Shown: positions 46,387 through 59,250 of the stretch, piece after piece | Position numbering within the stretch: the stretch's first letter is position 1 | Layout: every line of letters starts with the position of its first letter | Origin: Mya arenaria | Taxonomy: Eukaryota; Mollusca; Bivalvia; Myida; Myidae | DNA length: 64,000 nt | Direction: 5' to 3' | NCBI RefSeq assembly: GCF_026914265.1 | Contig: NC_069135.1 | Span: 62,238,738 to 62,302,737, forward strand | The notes under the pieces: model-generated | What the model was told of the DNA's origin: nothing | What the model saw: only the letters and a program-made list of their open reading frames with translations | Databases searched by the model: none | Program-made: the position numbers and the translations under genes

Positions 46387-49300
46387 TCATAATATAATAG
46401 AATTTGTCTCCGGATGCTGTAAATCTGACCTAATTATATTAAGGCTAAAATATACATGAACATTTCAATTAGTGCGTCTGTTGTAACTTTACATGACTTT
46501 TCTTAATAACAGACTGCCGTTCAGACTGGTGTACCAACATTCCTCGGAAGATGTTGAAAAATGATAAGCATGTTATAAATGACACATTTAGTAAAGTCTT
46601 ATTAACTCAGTAACCGATTTATTGATTTACTGTTTTTATCATTACGTACATGCAGTGTGGAGCGTAAAATACATGTTTCAAAGTGACCGTCTTAATGAAT
46701 ATACTTTCATCTAAAAAAATGCGATGCACATTACCGTACAAGTGCACTGTACCAGTTCATATAACATAGTTAGATCGTTAATGGTTTACATGTTAAAATT
46801 GACAAGCTAAAAGTGATTTGATTTAGTAGGTCTGTATCCATGATCGTAAAAGCTGTATGTAAATGCACAAGACTCTTGTAATAGACCACAAAAATTCAAC
46901 TGAGTCCATGTGTCGTTAAAAATAATAGAATGTACCAAATTTCAATGAAAATCAGTTTATGAAACATACCTGAAATGATGTTTTATTTACATAAACAGTT
47001 CATGTTTAGATAGAAGTAAGAGTGCGTAATAATTTGCGTGTATTAACAGTTAACACACTTATAAAACACGGAAATGAAATGGAAATTTCCTATAAACTGA
47101 AAAACTCCTGGCAGGTATTCTGTACTGCTCTAGCAGTAAAATAAGCTTAATGGTGAGCGAGTGAGTGAATGAGTGAGTGAGTGAGTGATTGAGTGAGCGA
47201 GTGAGTGAGTGAGTTTTGCAGGAAAGTGAGTAACCAACAGAAGGATTCGTCGCTCAAGCCCTTCAACACTAACAGTGCTTACATTCGTTTAGCGGTTACC
47301 ATCGTACAATTTTAGTACCAGGTACTCAATCATTACAGCAATACCATCTCATGTTTGATACTTTTTTAATGCTTTATGTCATCCTTGTCACCTGCGGCTT
47401 GTTGTATAGCATTAATAATTGTTTACTCAGACTTCATTTATAATATATGATGTGTTAATTCTGCGGCGTAAAATGATTATACAGTTGACCACGGTTTTAA
47501 AATGAAACTTTATTGCATAAACGTTACATTCAACATTATGAAACAATATGAAAATGCATGTTGATAAAAGAGTATACCAGTTAACAAGAGCTGTCGTAAG
47601 AGAGCGCGCTCGACTACGCCGCTTTGACTTAGAAGTGAATACAATAACGATGTAATATGTGCCTGTCAAAAGCAGTACAATAAACTATCTAAAAAGTGAA
47701 CAAGAATCGCGATGTGACAAAACCAGGTTTTTAATGATTGGCAGAAGAGATTCAGTTTTAGTAACAGTGACCTTGACCCTAGGGGGCCAAAAGGTAATCC
47801 ATGAAAGCTCTGCATAAACTTGTCCTATATACAAAGTTTGGTCACACTATTTCAACCCTAACTTGAGTTATTCAGTACTAACCATAATTCTGTTTTAGCA
47901 ACAGTGACTTTGACTTAGACCATAACTCTCGGGGCCAAAAACACAATCTTAGGAAAGGTATATTTAAACTCTTCCTATATACCAAGTTTGGTCACAATAT
48001 GTAGACCCTTACTTAAGTTATTCAATACCAACCCTTTTTCTGTCAATAGTAACCTTGACCTTGATCCTAGCTAGGGGCCTTAAACGCATTTCCATAAAAG
48101 ATCTCCATAACTGCTACGTTTATACCAAGTTTGGTCTCTTTATGTCAAACCTACCTAAATTTATTCGATACATAATGTGACTTTGACGCTTCCATTTCAC
48201 CAGCCTGTCCGAGCAATGACGCAAGTAATTCAAATAACTTGTTTTCCCTTGATGAAAATGTGGTTAAGAATATAAAAATGTGCCTTTCAAAAATAATCAA
48301 AATAAAAGATAATCATTCAAGGTAATAAGTGCATGGAATGAAGGGTAATGTTTTTTTATTTAAATCCCAACTTGCCCTAAAACTTTAATCTGCCCTAAAA
48401 CTTTAACCTACGTCAATCAGGGGCCATAACTTGTATTAGGATAATATGGAGTTATGTTACCTCATTGTGTGATGATCCTGAACAACTGTGTGAAGTATTA
48501 AGTCAATTGAATGAATGGTATTGGACTTATAAGTAAAAATCCCAACTTGCCCTAAAACTTTAACTTGACGCCAACGCTAGGGCAGGTAGTATAGCCCTCC
48601 TTATTCTTCGAATAGTCGAGCTAAAAAGGGACAAGAGCACCACTAAGTGAACACCAACGCTGGTAACCTCGAATTCGAAGAAGGGACATGTCTCAATAAA
48701 CTTGTATTAAAGCCACAGTTATGAGTTGCTATAGGAATAGTATAAATAAGTTTTTGGCAACACATCTTCTATATTCAGTTTGCATATCTTGATCTTGTTT
48801 TGAGTTAAGGCCAATATTAATGTGTTTGCCCAACGCCGATGAGATCGCCCTAATTTATGGCTGATACAGCTACATGTAAGCTGTGCTAGTGGTCTGCACA
48901 TTGTGTAGGCTACAACAATTTGTCAGACGGTCACATTTCTGAGTCCAATTCTCTAACAATCTTAACCTCGCTAAAGCTGCGAAATATGTTTAGATTGGAC
49001 AAATCTACATCATACTCCGAGTTACTAGTTACACAATTTCTGTAAGCCTACTGCCCCTTTTGGCAGCAATGCACCATTAAAGCAAAATAGCAAAAAGCAA
49101 AAAAAAAATATTTCGTAGTCAATTTCATTCTGATCTGATGATTTTCACCTTAATTGCGTTTAAGGTTTAAACCCGTTGTATCTAAGATATTTTGAGAAAT
49201 TTACTCCTGAAGTTCGAGAACTGTACAATTTCTTGGTTAAAATCACCAACTTCGACCTATGCTAGCATTATATATATTTGATTGGGTCCAATCTGTCTGT

Positions 49301-49484
49301 TTTGAGCTCTGTGAAGTATCAAGTTCTTTATAACCAACCAATGCAACCAAGTCATATGCAAGCATAATCATATACAGTTATGGCAAGTTTCAAATCAGGG
49401 TCTGTGTAATTGATGTGTTACCAAAATTGTTCAGTTTTATATAAGAGTCTGATCTGTGTTAGAGATTTGTGCAGTTTCTGGGTC
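46387..49484. other. 3' flank of copy 5 and spacer
   Basis: Parallels 14496-17100 and then 1340-2224. It holds a (GAGT)n microsatellite (47155-47214) and the degenerate 'accaagtttggtcac' repeat (47760-48640). No gene seen. Confidence 0.55.
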
Positions 49485-49924
49485 CCAATAAGCCACATGA
49501 ACAAACTGTGTACCACCCTATCCCAGCTTGTCCGCACTTATGGCAGCTGATACCAGAATTGAGTGGAGGGCATCATCAATCCCGCCTCATATCCCAACCC
49601 TCTCCTCAACAAGCCAGACCTGATCATCCCACAGAGGTGAGCAGTCACTCTCACGAGATGAGGTACACGGTACCCCACCCTCAAATTTGGACCGGGGTCC
49701 CTCCCAGTGCCCCTATGTCTTATTCGCGCAACTGTCTATGCTTCGCCCACTCTGATTGGTCCTCGAACACAAGGTTACAGATATTGTAGCGCATGGTTGG
49801 GCTACGGTTGTGTGAACAGTTAACAAGTGGTTTTGAGGACTGTCGGGCTGTGTTAATGTGCCTTTGCACAGCACACAAGAGTATTCCGCCTTGAGGTGCA
49901 TTGCTTCGTGCTTCTGGATGGAAG
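49485..49924 (-). pseudogene. C2H2 zinc-finger terminal exon, copy D (acceptor destroyed, frameshifted)
   Basis: The acceptor dinucleotide on the minus strand is AC instead of AG (bases 49925-49926). The first finger is retained (YSCVLCKGTLTQPDS...NHLLTVH), but a shift right after TVAQP scrambles the second finger. Confidence 0.75.
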
Positions 49925-49926
49925 GT

Positions 49927-52114
49927 AAAGGATATGAAATATCAAATAGTCAAGGATAAACACCCAGAATATATTTTAATAAACAGTTGCTATCTTTCTT
50001 TTTCTGTTAAATTTAAGTATACATTGTAGAAAAGTTTATACAAAACAGACATTCTAAGTAAATTTATTAGCTCCATAATGGAGAAATCATACTTGTCTCA
50101 GAAAGTCCAAATCTTATCTTTAAAATAAAATTAAAACTTGTTTAGATTCAAGTCTTTGTAGAGAGCTCACTAACAACACCAATCATGCTGTTGTGATGTC
50201 TAAAACTATTTAAATTATTAATTTGTCCAAATCTACACTATGTGGGTCACTCAAAAACTTTTGTTATATGCTTATTATCAGGCATTTCCTACACATGAAA
50301 TTGCCTTGTCCAAACCCAATAAAATATATCCCCTGTACGCAAAAGAATTTCTATATTCCTTGTTACAATTGTCTTACACCGTCGGAGTTGTCTAACCTTG
50401 GTTTATGGTTAAAGGGACTAATTCATGGTTTGTAAAAAACACTTTTAACGGGTTTTAATACAAAATTAAGTGTGTCAAATTGGCAGGAGTGATAAAACGA
50501 AAATACTGACAGCTAGAACCATTCAACAAATGTTGCATAAGCTCAAATATTGTCTTTGAAGTCAACGCTTTCAAAAACCGTTGCTAACACATTTCAGCAA
50601 AATGCTGTAGCATTATTGGTTGATTGACATTATCACTCAATGCATTCAATGTATTAGTTAAAGATTAAAATATGCATCAAGTTATTTATGAGTCCCTTAA
50701 GCCTTAAGTTTAGCTATCGGCTTTCTATCTTTTTCTATGCTGTACCATAGTGGGTTCGCTCCTGACTAGATTTTCCTGTCATACTTTAATTGTACCTTTT
50801 TTCTGGAATTTCGGTTTCAGAGAGTGCACTAATTATAGAATAAGTGTTTTTCAGGTGCATTACCAAGAAAACTAGTTCTGCTGCCAACACATGAGAGTCC
50901 CATTAAGGCACTGATACATTTATCTGTAAATATAAATACCTTAATTCATATAGCTTTTTATCATCCTAAACACTTGATAGATGTGTTTTGATTGCATTGA
51001 CTTTGGAAATTGCTTAATATTATCGGAGTAAAGCAACTATAGTGTATAAATGCTTATGATCCTCTGATTAATGCATTAGTGTATTGTATAAACTATTATG
51101 ATAATCTGATAAGTGCATAACTGAATTGTATAAACTATTATGATATTCAAAGTAGTGCATGTATATTGTTTAACGCCTATGATTATCTAAGTGCATGTGT
51201 ACTGTGTACGTTGACAATAATTAGAGTAGTACATGTAAGTTGTATTAGCGATTTTAACATATTTAGTACAAAATAATTGAAACAACTTGTGAGATAATCT
51301 GAATGATGTTTGCGATTTGAATGCTATATCTTCACTGTACATATAATGCTGAACTAACGCCCTCACAGTCCTCGGTGAATCAAAAATATAAAAATTTAAT
51401 TTAATTCAGCAAAACTTCTTATGACTGGAAATTCATGAATCTTTACTTTGGACATTGACCTTTCTTCATGCAGTCTTCTCAATGTAGCACAAATAAATGA
51501 TTTTGAAATCCTACAATAAATGAAAAAGATATGGACCGGACTAAAACGGGATGGACCGACAGAAAACACACAGTTTATAAGGTGGCGGTGACTTTGACCT
51601 CGAGATTTAGCGGTGTTTATCGCAACTCGGTCAATGATTTTCAGAAAATATGAAATCTATTTGTTGAAAATTGCTTTACATTTGGTTATACAGTGTATCA
51701 ACCATACGATGTTTATGCTGACTGAATGAGATATTCAACACGGATGTAAAATAACATATCTCCAATTTTAGACAATTTAAATTAATTTACTAAAGTTTGT
51801 TTTCGATGGGATGGTTTTACACAAGTAAATTAAATGGCGAATAGATCCTTTCGAGCACATGCCTTTATCTTTGAAATACGTCATTCATATTGATGATAAC
51901 TGCTGTTAACCTGATACAAGATTGTATACGATTTCATTTCCAATATTATGCTGAACGTTATGCATGGACAGTTTACCAAAAACAACAAAAACAGAACATT
52001 TGCAAACGTTTGAATTGAGTATGGGATAACAATAAAAATGTTTCCAAAGTGTTGATTAAACGTTCATAAAAATACGACATGACAACGTTTTAGTTTAGGG
52101 CTTGCTAGATTTAC
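49927..52114. other. Duplicated upstream region of copy 6
   Basis: Aligns with 2641-4080 and then 25620-26362. It contains the hAT empty site (gtaaatat, 50926-50933) and degenerate 40-bp minisatellite units (51045-51250). No gene. Confidence 0.6.
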
Positions 52115-54796
52115 ATGGCAACCGCGGATGGCTTAGATGAGTATTTACCAAAGAAGGACGACGGCCTACATTCCCAGCAGGCACAACAACGTTGAAGCAA
52201 CGTTGAAACAACAGTCATCCTTCAACGTTGAGAAAAGGTTGAAATATAGTTGTATTTGAAAGTTGTATTGACGTTGTGATTTCAACGTTGAAACAACGTT
52301 GCGGTTTAAACGTTGAAATGAGGTTGAAACAACGTTGAAATGAGGTTGAACAAGAGTTGCAGTTTCAACATTGAATAGACGTTGCAGTTAAACCGCTGAA
52401 GGATTAAGGTAAGGTGAAAACTATAAAAAAACAAAGTTTTGTTTGGATTACATTTATACAGTATGTACATGTTAATGGTAAAAACTGCCCCATCAACAAT
52501 GCGATGCGCCACCTGTTCTTCATCCATGCTGAAATGTAAAAGATTAAAACAATAATTGTAAATAAACCATCCTTTATAAACATAATAGATGCAAAGAAGA
52601 GTATTGTTAATAACAATGCAAGATCACCGCTTGATATGAACATTTTTCACCATAATTTGAACAATGGAAATCGTATCCGAAATCCCGTCATATCCGAAAT
52701 GCATGATTTTCAACAAATAATTCGTTAAAAAACATATTTTTTTGACATTTTGTAAATAAATACCAAACGTACTTACTCGAATGGAACCGACTGTCACTTC
52801 CCACACGTAGTCAGCTTGAACTACGATAATTTTAAAGCTCTGCTGTTACTGATGATATGCACAATCAATATTTTTTTGAAAACTGACCGGAACTACGCAA
52901 TACGCTAGGGGCGCAACTCGTTTCGAACTTTCCAATCGGGGTAACTCTGTATTGCGGTAGATGGCAATTCAGCCTAAAAAAGAAGTCTACTCGTCAATAT
53001 TAATATAATCAGAACAGAATATCGATCTATATTCGAATGTCATGACAACATCAATATGACAACCATTTTTCAACCATCCTCAATGTTGAGGTATCGACCG
53101 TATTTCAACATCGTTTCAATGTCGAAATGTCGACAATTTTTCAACGTTGAAGCTTCAACGTCGTTTTAACGTTGAAATATTGTTGATCGACGTTGTGACC
53201 AATATTCAACTATATTTCAACGTTGAAACAACGTTGTGTGCCTGCTGGGTTGTGAACCATGTTTAAGTGATGGACAAAGTCGGAATGCTGAAGGATTTTG
53301 CATTTGTTACAATGAATATCTGTGTCATGCATGTCTAGATGCGCACAGAAAACTACGTGTGTCGATATATCATCATGTTAAAAGAGGAGAAGACATTCCA
53401 AGTAATAAGCCAAATAAACACGCTCAGTATCCCTCTGAAAGTAACTGCCACGTACACACTGACACAGTAAAATAACATCTTTCTGTAAATCACACAAGGA
53501 ATTATGTTGTGACCAGTGTGTAATTTTGGGGCACCAAGTTTGTATTGATGTTAATGCCATCGGCGATTATTCCAAAGATTTTGTCAACAGCGAAACTATA
53601 AAACGGCTTTTCAGATGCTTAAGGGTTTACAATCCGCATACACCGCGGAAAAGAAGGAAGCAAACATGATACTAGAGCAAGTTGACCTTTACTACCACAA
53701 GGCAATGGAGACTTTTAAAGCTGAACTTGAATAATCAAGATATCAGATATAAGAACTCTAAATGCTGTGGTCTCTACATATGATTGTGCTCTTGGTCAGC
53801 TTGGTTTCTGGTTAGAATGTATAGACTCGCATGAAAATAACAAACAGGAGAATAAACTTGCCATCCTGGTGTTTAGGTTAATAAGAGATGTGGATACGAT
53901 CAAAAGTAATATTCAAAGGTTATGTTGCGACAACAGTATTGTCAGATATGACTTCGTGCCAGATAAAAGATCACTGCTTCGTCTAGTCAAAGCACCTGTT
54001 CTTGTTCAGACGATTACTGTAAAAAGTGAATGTGACGATAACATATGTTTTCTCGCGGACATCGCATTATTAGGAGAAAACCTTATCTTAGTAGCGGACT
54101 ACAATAATTCAAGCCTGAAGATATTCAATACTAGCACTTCTACTCTTGTTTCGAACGTCAAATTACAATTCAAACCATGGCAGATGTCAGTTATAGAGCA
54201 CGGTGAAGCATACGTGATTTTTCAAGGCCACCTAAAATACTCCACCTGATGTCTCCCGCGACAGACCTCACCAAGTTCCGGGAGATAAACATAGACGGGA
54301 AATGTTACTCCGTAGAATGTTTCAACAAAACCTTTAAAGTTCAGTGTTTGTCCCCTGACAAGACTATTGAAGTAGATGAAGATGGAAAACAAACCAGGGT
54401 TTTCAGCAATGACTTAAGTTAGGAAACCACAGAGAACGTAGAACAGTTGTTTCCTCTCCACAATGGTCAACACAAGATCCCGCAACTGGTTCCATGTACA
54501 TATCATGTAATTCTACACATTCAATAACAGAAATGAAAACTGACGGCAATGTAAAGTTACTTGTGAAGTCACACAAGCTAGGTTATCCTCATTGTCTGTG
54601 CATGGCCACTGATGGTTCAGTCATCGTGTGTAGCAGCAATAGCAAGTACGTGTTTCGGGTCAAGAAATACGGAGACATCCAGAGTGTTTAACCACAACCT
54701 TTGGACTTTAACCCTTTGGCAGTTGCTCTTGATAAATGTACAAAGCAATTGATTATCGGTGGAAGCTCTGATAAACTTTTTGAATTCCAAATTTAA
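52115..54796 (+). pseudogene. B-box/NHL gene copy 6, interrupted by a transposon and multiply frameshifted
   Basis: It starts MATADGLDEYLPKKDDGLH, then is cut one codon before the first zinc-ligand pair by the element at 52173-53249; homology resumes with CEPCLSDGQSRNAEGFC. Further lesions against the intact copy are a 2-base gain at about 53463, 1-base losses near 53587, 53730 and 54228, in-frame stops at about 53733, 54420 and 54688, and several indels around 54435-54450. The C-terminus still ends EFQI with TAA 54794-54796. It is the most decayed full-span copy. Confidence 0.88.
52173..53249. mobile_element. Inverted-repeat DNA element rich in CAACGTTG motifs
   Basis: Ends CCCAGCAGGCACAACAACGT and, on the other strand, CCCAGCAGGCACACAACGTT form near-perfect inverted repeats. 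A 2-bp TT target duplication is seen (52171-52172, 53250-53251); removing 1077 bp plus one TT restores the exon of the intact copy. Subterminal DNA on both sides (52190-52385 and 53060-53240) is packed with 'caacgttgaaa' units in both orientations. The middle has no transposase. Superfamily is uncertain; a 2-bp duplication and GC-rich ends would fit an ISL2EU/Harbinger-like or related group. Confidence 0.85.
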
Positions 54797-56255
54797 ACTT
54801 CGCAAATCATGATACAAGAGTTTGTCTCCGGATGCTGTAATTCTGACATTGTATTACCGAAACCAATAATAGTGAGTTTGAATTAGATGTAAAGTTGACC
54901 TTTGACATATATTGAATTGTATGTAGGCTAATTTATACATGAACATTTCAATTTGTGCGTTTGTTGTAACTTTACAAGACTACATTTTGTGTGCACTGCC
55001 ATCTGTGAACATTGCGATGCGCATTGCCGTTCTAGGGCACTGTACCAATATATATAACATGGTTAGATCGTTAACGGTTAACATGTTAAAATTGACAAGC
55101 TAAAAGTGATTCACTTTAGTAAGTCTTAATCTATGACCGTAAAAATCTGTATGCAAATGCATGCTAATGTATGAACAACTGAAGGTATCCTTCGGACTCG
55201 ACACACTTTAACCCGCTCAACTGGGTTCATACCCCGATAATGACATCAATCCCGCAATTCATTCCCTAATTCACTTTATAAGGTCAAACGCCGATGACAT
55301 AAAACAAGAGCTATCACAGATACAGGGCGCTCGACTTTTCCGCCGCTTTTCAGTGTAAGGACTATAATTTTATAATCAAACAATGACGTTTGAAAACATG
55401 GTCATATTTACCCTTCCTTATGCTCTTATACAAAACAAAATACCAAACACATTATAACTAAAGTTCAAAGCAAACTGTACAAGGCTGCTATATGGAGACA
55501 CGGACGTCCCTTGAATCCCCAAAACAATGGTCTCCATTAAGGCATGGGTATGAATTTGAGCATGTCCTGTCACGCCGCTGCATTCCAATGGCACACGTGA
55601 CCGAACATGATCACCATGACGACCACAAACTGCAGTCACCGTGGACTTCAATAGATAATAGCAGGATGGGTAATAATGTGACTGTACTCAAATGCCAAAT
55701 AACGACAAAAGTATCCACTAAACGCGGATTACAACGGTTGGTGAATTACTTGGTTGTACTTCAATGTCACTTTACCGAGTCCCATGACAGTCAGAAAGAC
55801 TCCATCGGCCTTAAACTAGAGTTAATAGTTACATTTTGGTGCATCCCGTGGCTGTGTTTCAATACCACCCACTGTGGAGTGTTAACAAACAATGGCACGT
55901 TTGCCTGCTATGTGAAACCTTTACAGTATCATAAATATTAAATATACACTTTTCTTTGGCGTTTTAGATATGTTCTAACGCTTTTTTTGTTGATGTTTAC
56001 CTCCTCGAAAAGATGCATCATTATAAGGTATCACGTCAATCATTTGTAATTGATAAAAAATAAACCTTGATTGAAACTGCAATAACAACAACACACAACC
56101 GCCATTACCACCACCACTTACAACAACAACAACAACAACACTGACAAAAAATACATATTTTAGATTACCAGGACAAGACTGTTTTACACAAGTCCTCATT
56201 CATTTGTTGTTCCCTTGTTGTTTGCTGTCAAGGCCGCGATAAGCGGGGGCAGGGT
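54797..56255. other. 3' flank of copy 6, then DNA without recognisable genes
   Basis: The first 370 bases match the family's 3' flank (with an internal deletion near 54980). The phrase at 55308-55360 ('gagctatcacagatacaggg') is the interspersed repeat also seen at 14019. A 149-codon frame at 55492-55941 shows no domain or homologue that I recognise. A (CAA)n run lies at about 56115-56140. Confidence 0.45.
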
Positions 56256-56539
56256 CAATAGTCAAGTCAAGTCAACAATTTATTGAGTAATTTAAGGTCA
56301 CTGGCCCAAAATACATAACATACAAGAAAGGCATGAGTTGTGGCAGGGTAATTAATCGATACAAGCAAAGTTTAAATAAAAATCATGATTACTTGCCCTT
56401 AACCATTAATGTTTAGAAAGAGATGGTATACATAATAAGCTAGTTTTATTAAATCTTCAGATTGATTTGTGTTTAATAACCTATAAAAAATCTTCTTATT
56501 CAGTACCATTAGAATACCAATTAAATAAATATTGCGTTC

Positions 56540-56879
56540 GTATATCATTATATTTTCAACATATAATACAATGCATGATATTCACAGTCTAAAGCAAAAA
56601 TGTTAATATTATCTAGACAAAACCGACAAACGCGTTCTCCTCTTGGGATATTATTATGCCTACCAGTTTCAATTAACAATTTATTATTTGAACATTTAAA
56701 TTTGCTAAAAGCTAATTTGTGTTTGTAAGATATGTCTAAAGATAAATAACTTTCACGTTACGCTAAGTTTTGTATTCTTTATAATGAAAACACCGACTGG
56801 AACTGTTAATAGAATCGTGCCAGTTTTGGTTGAAACAATCAATAATTCTCCGTTTAAAAACACTGAATAAATATAGATA
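56540..56879 (-). pseudogene. LINE ORF2 C-terminal remnant
   Basis: The minus strand, over two frames, gives FKRRIIDCFNQNWHDSI and then GRHNNIPRGERVCRFC, the tail of many LINE ORF2 proteins where a CxxC zinc-binding element follows the RT. Frameshifts occur near 56770. It adjoins the TA-flanked inverted-repeat element. Confidence 0.7.
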
Positions 56880-57695
56880 CTGGGCAGTTGCTTAATTCCG
56901 GATTTGCCTAAAAAAATCGTTAAAAAAGCGTTTCGGCGACCATGATTAATATAGAATGATCACAGTCAATGCAACAGATATTTATAGCTAAAGAAACAAC
57001 TCAAAGGTGCAGCTTTGTGAGTATAATCACAAAATAAATACCTATAAAATGTCGCTGTTCCAAATGTCAATATTAAGTCACGTGGGGGAAGACGTCATAC
57101 AGTGCGAGCCTTTATATTTAGGTTCTGCAGGAGTATCTTTAAATACTAAAACTACTTTACGAAGTTTGTGAGATATCTTCAATCACCAAACACAATGCGA
57201 AAATACAAAGTAAATAAACTGCTGATACCATTGTGTTTGTGTTTGTTTAGCATTTGATATGAAAACGAAGCAAATATGAAGCAGATTTGTACTTTCAAAA
57301 TTTTGCAAATTCGGACAAAATAGTCGGATACGCCGAAATTACACATACGAATACCTCGGAGAAATATATAATTTATATACAGGTTAAACATTTAAAACAT
57401 GATTGTCATTTAAATAGCATTTAAATATTTGTATATTGACTTGATGTTGTTTACTTTGTTCTTTCAAAAATCCGAATATTTTGGGACTGAATGCATGCTT
57501 TTGGACGTCGTTTATGTCCTCATTTCGCACTGAATATTATATTATGACTAATTGGTTTTTCTTTGATTCTTTTTCCATTTTGGTTGATACAGGACCCAAC
57601 ATTTTTCTATCAAATTTTCATGCACTTGTGTTAAGTAATTGCGACAATATTTTAAGAAAACTTCAAAATTGATCCGGAATTAGGCAACTGCCCAG
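56880..57695. mobile_element. TA-flanked inverted-repeat element within the LINE
   Basis: Inverted ends CTGGGCAGTTGCTTAATTCC and CTGGGCAGTTGCCTAATTCC (23 of 24 bases match over the full end) with TA duplicated at 56878-56879 and 57696-57697. 816 bp, no transposase. TA duplication fits the Tc1/mariner group, non-autonomous. Confidence 0.85.
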
Positions 57696-57697
57696 TA

Positions 57698-57826
57698 TAT
57701 CGCCAACATCTTGAGATAGTCAGATATAACCGAAGCCATACATAAAAAGCATAATCTTAATATAAAATTATTCAATGAAATATTTTCACAGTGTTTGTTT
57801 AGCCCAGCAATGTTCCACGTTACAAT
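57698..57826 (-). pseudogene. LINE ORF2 start (endonuclease N-terminus)
   Basis: ATG at 57826 opens MNINIVTWNIAGLN, the first conserved block of apurinic-type LINE endonucleases (xxTWNxxGL). It follows ORF1's stop by about 55 bp. Homology to an endonuclease ends after about 20 codons, marking the internal deletion. Confidence 0.75.
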
Positions 57827-57880
57827 GTTTATATTCATGTTTCCATATGAGTAGTCATATGGTATGCCTCGGCCGAATCC

Positions 57881-59070
57881 CTAGTCGTTTGACGCATCGG
57901 AGAGTAAGTCATCTCCGGGGGTTTCCGTCTCATCGCTGATTGGTGCATTCTCACCAACTGGTATACCATGTGCTCCTATGTCACGACCCTCGCGCTGACT
58001 TTGGACCAATCGTCTGCTCTCGCCGTTATTGTTTATGTGACCACGTGCCGTTTGATGTGGTGGCTGATCACGCGGTCTATATTGAGCGCGTTTACCAATC
58101 TGAATAATGCGATCACTACTGTCATTTGAAAATAGAGTCATTGATAAATAATTTGTCAAATCTGATCGATGCATAGTTTCCTTGTTGGCGTTCATAGATC
58201 ATATTTTCACCAAGTATTCGTCTATGCCTCTTCACTCGGTCACTATAATCCTGATGTACAGAGTTTGGGGGATTACGCATACCTTTAAAGACATTTTTCG
58301 CCCTGTTTATAATAGATTGACAGTCTTTAAATATGGTGAAGCGTGCAATTATTTTACATGAACGCTCATCCTGTGATTTTACCCTATGCGCCCTTGTCGA
58401 TGTCAAATTGGTCGGCCTGTGCCCCAAAGTTCGACGTTGTTTTTAAGAATTCACGTACTTTTTGCTCCCTTTAGTTTCCCTTTTCTCATTAATTTGACCA
58501 GATATCCCACTACATCTTAAGTTATTCCTCCTTGATTAGTTTTCTATTTGATCAATTTTACTATGTAACTGCGACACCTGAATTTTAAGGTTTATATTGT
58601 CCTGTTTAAGATTGTTGTAATCCGTCCTCAGCTGATGCACTATGCCTAAAACATCATCAATTTTACTGTTTATACCATTGATTTCTTTCGAAACTCGATC
58701 ATTCTGTGTTATATGTTCCTCTTCAATGGTTATGAGAAAATCAAATAACTAACTATCCTGACTTTTATCATAATTATGTGGAATTTGCTTACTAGCCTGA
58801 TTACCATCGCGTGAGATCGATGCTGTGTTGCATGTATATGATGAGATTCTCCTTTGCCGGGTCTCCACACCAACGGTATCTTGTGAGGGCCGGGGGGATC
58901 CAACCTGAGATATGTCTTGTTGGTCCTCAGTAGCACCCTTGCTCGACACCTTGCTTGCTTTAACCGTAGCCCGCCGGGATCCGTCCGTCTTAGGTGGGCC
59001 AGGGTTACTCTCAATGTCGCCACATATAACCATCGTAGCCAGGAAGCACGTGGCTAGCCGGAGTGACAAT
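57881..59070 (-). pseudogene. LINE ORF1: hydrophobic leader, 2A peptide, coiled coil, L1-type RNA-binding domain
   Basis: The frame open through 59069-58752 reads LSLRLATCFLATMVIC, a short hydrophobic leader, directly followed by GDIESNPGP (58995-59021), a full DxExNPGP ribosome-skipping motif. An ATG two bases out of frame lies at 59082-59084, implying a one-base loss at the start; an in-frame ATG lies at 59031-59033. Then a coiled coil (about 58720-58560: HQLRTDYNNLKQDN, QVSQLHSKIDQIEN), an in-frame TAA, SRRNNLRCSGI (start of the RRM), and the C-terminal domain (58427-58122: DYSDRVKRHRRIL, ASIRFDKLFI). A frameshift near 58140 leads to the tail ending LLSDASND at 57881. Dead copy of an RNA-binding ORF1 protein. 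Confidence 0.8.
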
Positions 59071-59250
59071 TTTGTCTTTGTCCATTTGGTATAACTAGCA
59101 CCTTAAACCGTTTTACACTTTTATTGGGCTGCATAAAACATCCAATACGAATTCGCCACTGCTGCATACAAATCCCTATGTTTATTTAAACATCAAAATT
59201 CACTGACATGAAAACAACGTGCGGCCATTATAAAGGGACATAACTTTTTA

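Larger units (their letters stand above)
56258..59250 (-). mobile_element. Non-LTR retrotransposon with 2A-bearing ORF1, internally deleted
   Basis: On the minus strand: 5' region (to about 59250), ORF1 (59070-57881), the first codons of ORF2 (57826 onward), then a jump to the ORF2 C-terminus (about 56870-56550) and a 3' end in AATAAATTGTTGACTTGACT at 56258-56285. Endonuclease and reverse transcriptase proper are absent, so about 2 kb or more is deleted. ORF1 has coiled-coil and L1-type RNA-binding segments. The 3' terminus is a short TGACT repeat rather than poly(A). The 5' border is approximate. Confidence 0.8.

Noticed and set aside
55492..55941. 149-codon protein gene
   Set aside because: No recognisable domain, repeat-like surroundings, no supporting splice or paralogue.
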